DNA of 64,000 nt from Bugulina stolonifera. Its lineage: Eukaryota > Bryozoa > Gymnolaemata > Cheilostomatida > Bugulidae. The DNA is taken from positions 32,490,818 through 32,554,817 of the forward strand of contig OW285187.1 in NCBI GenBank assembly GCA_935421135.1, given 5' to 3'. The translations under genes were made by a program, and so were the position numbers. This document shows, piece after piece, positions 62,013-64,000 of the stretch (positions are counted from its first letter, which is position 1; each line of letters begins with the position of its first letter). Under the pieces are notes generated by a model, which ran no database searches, was not told where the DNA came from, and saw only the letters and a program-made list of their open reading frames with translations.

Positions 62013-64000
62013 TTAAATTCTGGTGTCATGGGAACAGTACACCAACATGATATAAGAAAGAAAATATATTTGAATTAATTAATGTGTTCCATTATTACAT
62101 TGTTTATTGAAATAGTTTTAAAGTAGGCCTACATGGAATTACATGTATATAATATGGTATCATTTGGTATTTCACAGTACCTATTGGCCAATTGATATTG
62201 AACACTATAATTGTTAGGTAAAATGTAAAATGAATTGCATTTCATGGTTTACCAACTAAAATATTGAGGGGTGAAAAACGTTTTCAGATGTACGGTCTCA
62301 GATTTACCGGTGGGTCAAGTGAGTACTAACTCCAATGCCTTGTATTTATTTTACGGCTAACAGACACTATAAGGATTAGTAATTGATAGTTTGGTAGTGT
62401 AATAAACTTCCGCCACAGACTGGTTCCGGTCCAGTCTAGTTTATTTTATCTAATTCAATTTAAGAAATAATTTACAAGTTGAGACAAACCGAAATATGCC
62501 CATCTAAACACTTACAATATACATGTACATGTAGATACAATGTACATTATATTCTAAGTATAGGCTGGCACAATCGGTGCTACAACTTGAGTATAAAACT
62601 ACAGTGTAGAATTTTGCACTAATATTAGGGTAATAGAATAATGAACTAGTTGAGCCTTTGAAAAAATAGTTCAAATGAAACTAAACCAAGATTATGACTG
62701 TGTATCTCAGAAATACCTTATCTCCCAATTTATAAAAAATACACATTAATAATACAAATTGATTTCACAGGATATGTAGAAGATACATTTTTTTTGCTCA
62801 TGGTGCCCAATGCAAACAGTTTGATTGGTTGTTTAATTTTAGCTAGGGCCACTATAATATAGTGCAGGCCTGGCCAAACTGTGGCCCACTTGCTAATTTT
62901 TGGTGGCCCACTTGAGTTTTGTGTGAAAATTGGCATTTTTAGTATATTTATTTGATGCAGCAAACAGATGAGTTTATACATCAGAAACCCGATAATATTG
63001 TCTCAAGCATCCTAGAACTCTGCACCATGCAACATAAATAGAAATTCAAAACGTGCAATTAGAATTTGAACCGCGGTTTGGCCCGTTCAGAAATTTACAT
63101 AAGCTAATTTAGCTGATCAAGTGTCCAATGCAAGCTGAACCGCTTGGGGGCCATTCCATGGGGACTGATCAAATTTGCGTGCTGGCCCGACTCAGATTCT
63201 TTTGAAAATTTGCAGGTGGAAAGAGCACCCTTGAATTAGTGGAAAACCACCAATTTTTTTTCTATTTGACTCCTGTGGTTCCGGCAGCAGCTCGTTGAAA
63301 AGTGGGAAAATGTGGTGGGGACAACTCCAAATTGAGTTTTTTGAAATCCCTGAACATTCAAATTATTACTGTGGCCACTGTATGATACTTAGAGCTGTAA
63401 TTCTTGTTGCATAGATACTTGTATATATGTGCTTCAGTTTCATTACTCATTCAAGCCTGTATGGTCAACACATTGAGGGTCAGAGGTCACGGAAAACACC
63501 TCTCAGAGCTAGTTTGACCCAAATTCACTGAAAATCGACCAAATAGACACTGCTGGATCTGATGAAAAAAAGGGTGATATACAATAACTAAGTATTGAAG
63601 ATGCTCAGTACAAGGGTAAATAAATTTTTGAGAATAAAAACACTTTCCAGACTGAACCATATGGTGACAGCGGCTCAAATTCAACATGGCCGTCGTCTGA
63701 GTTGGCGTTTTGGGGTGTTATTCAAGGCTAAATCTACTAAACTTAGTAGTGAAAATTAATGGTAAAAATGTTGCTATATATACAATTCACACCTGTAGAT
63801 TTCATTTCTGCAATAAAAACTTTGTCTTTTTGGGTCTAAAAGGCTGAATTCTCAGATTCAAATTTTACATATATTCGCTATATTATAGTGACTACATGGC
63901 CATGCAGTTAATTGGCTATTGCCATAGAAGTCAGTCAAGACTTAATTTGAGGTACAGTTTGCGACTTGGCCTGGCTATACAACCTTATTGGTGAAGAAAA
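62013..64000. other. Right-hand non-coding end of the window
   Basis: AT-rich sequence without a recognisable gene. A phrase at 62868-62890 (CAGGCCTGGCCAAACTGTGG) resembles a hAT left end and one near 63066-63089 (CCGCGGTTTGGCCCG) a diverged right end, but no target duplication is visible. From 63100 on, the composition is less AT-rich and I see nothing identifiable. Confidence 0.4.

Noticed and set aside
61685..62029. Open frame of 114 codons rich in Ser-Gln-Val
   Set aside because: It is a translation of the CTTGACTTGA repeat and is open in all three minus frames.
62868..63090. Possible hAT element with GGCCAAACTGTGG-type ends
   Set aside because: The two ends match only loosely and no 8-bp target duplication could be found.

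Overview
The window is nuclear DNA of an intron-rich, AT-rich invertebrate animal. Its coding exons are short islands bounded by GT-AG junctions whose phases join correctly, and a canonical eukaryotic tRNA gene with an internal promoter and a Pol III T-run is present. Gene content is metazoan (AUTS2 family, TRMT10, Ras-like GTPase, patatin-like phospholipase). A sponge or another early-branching animal seems plausible from the divergence of the proteins and the compact introns, but the sequence alone does not settle the species.

Layout: (1) 380-23489, minus strand: one 15-coding-exon gene for a protein of about 1124 aa that I identify as an AUTS2/FBRS/FBRSL1-family homologue. A 14-bp minisatellite, microsatellites and a 178-bp hAT-type MITE lie in its introns. 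(2) 25614-25685: tRNA-Pro(AGG). (3) 26400-27209, minus: an intronless four-helix membrane protein with a sorting-signal-like tail. (4) 27210-30372: very AT-rich intergenic DNA with diverged direct repeats and a 69-nt hairpin. (5) 30373-38017, minus: a 13-exon patatin-like phospholipase of about 631 aa with an intact Ser/Asp dyad. Its introns hold a nearly perfect 254-bp palindrome and a duplicated GC-rich island. (6) 39356-39961, plus: a weak two-exon small-gene candidate. (7) 40262-43311, plus: a three-exon Ras-superfamily GTPase with a good P-loop but no NKxD motif. (8) 45602-49255, minus: a six-exon TRMT10A-type tRNA m1G9 methyltransferase with a repetitive C-terminal tail, one GC-AG intron and two intronic minisatellites. 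(9) 50490-64000: gene-poor DNA dominated by dead transposons, namely a LINE reverse-transcriptase end, a hAT transposase end split by a younger 487-bp hAT MITE with an 8-bp target duplication, a 977-bp hAT-like element full of CTTGACTTGA repeats, tRNA-like relics and a diverged dispersed repeat.

The genes are unrelated housekeeping or regulatory loci and nothing suggests an operon. Roles of named families are established knowledge; the exon models were joined by hand from splice sites and frame and need transcript support. I found no CRISPR array, rRNA or prokaryotic-type system.
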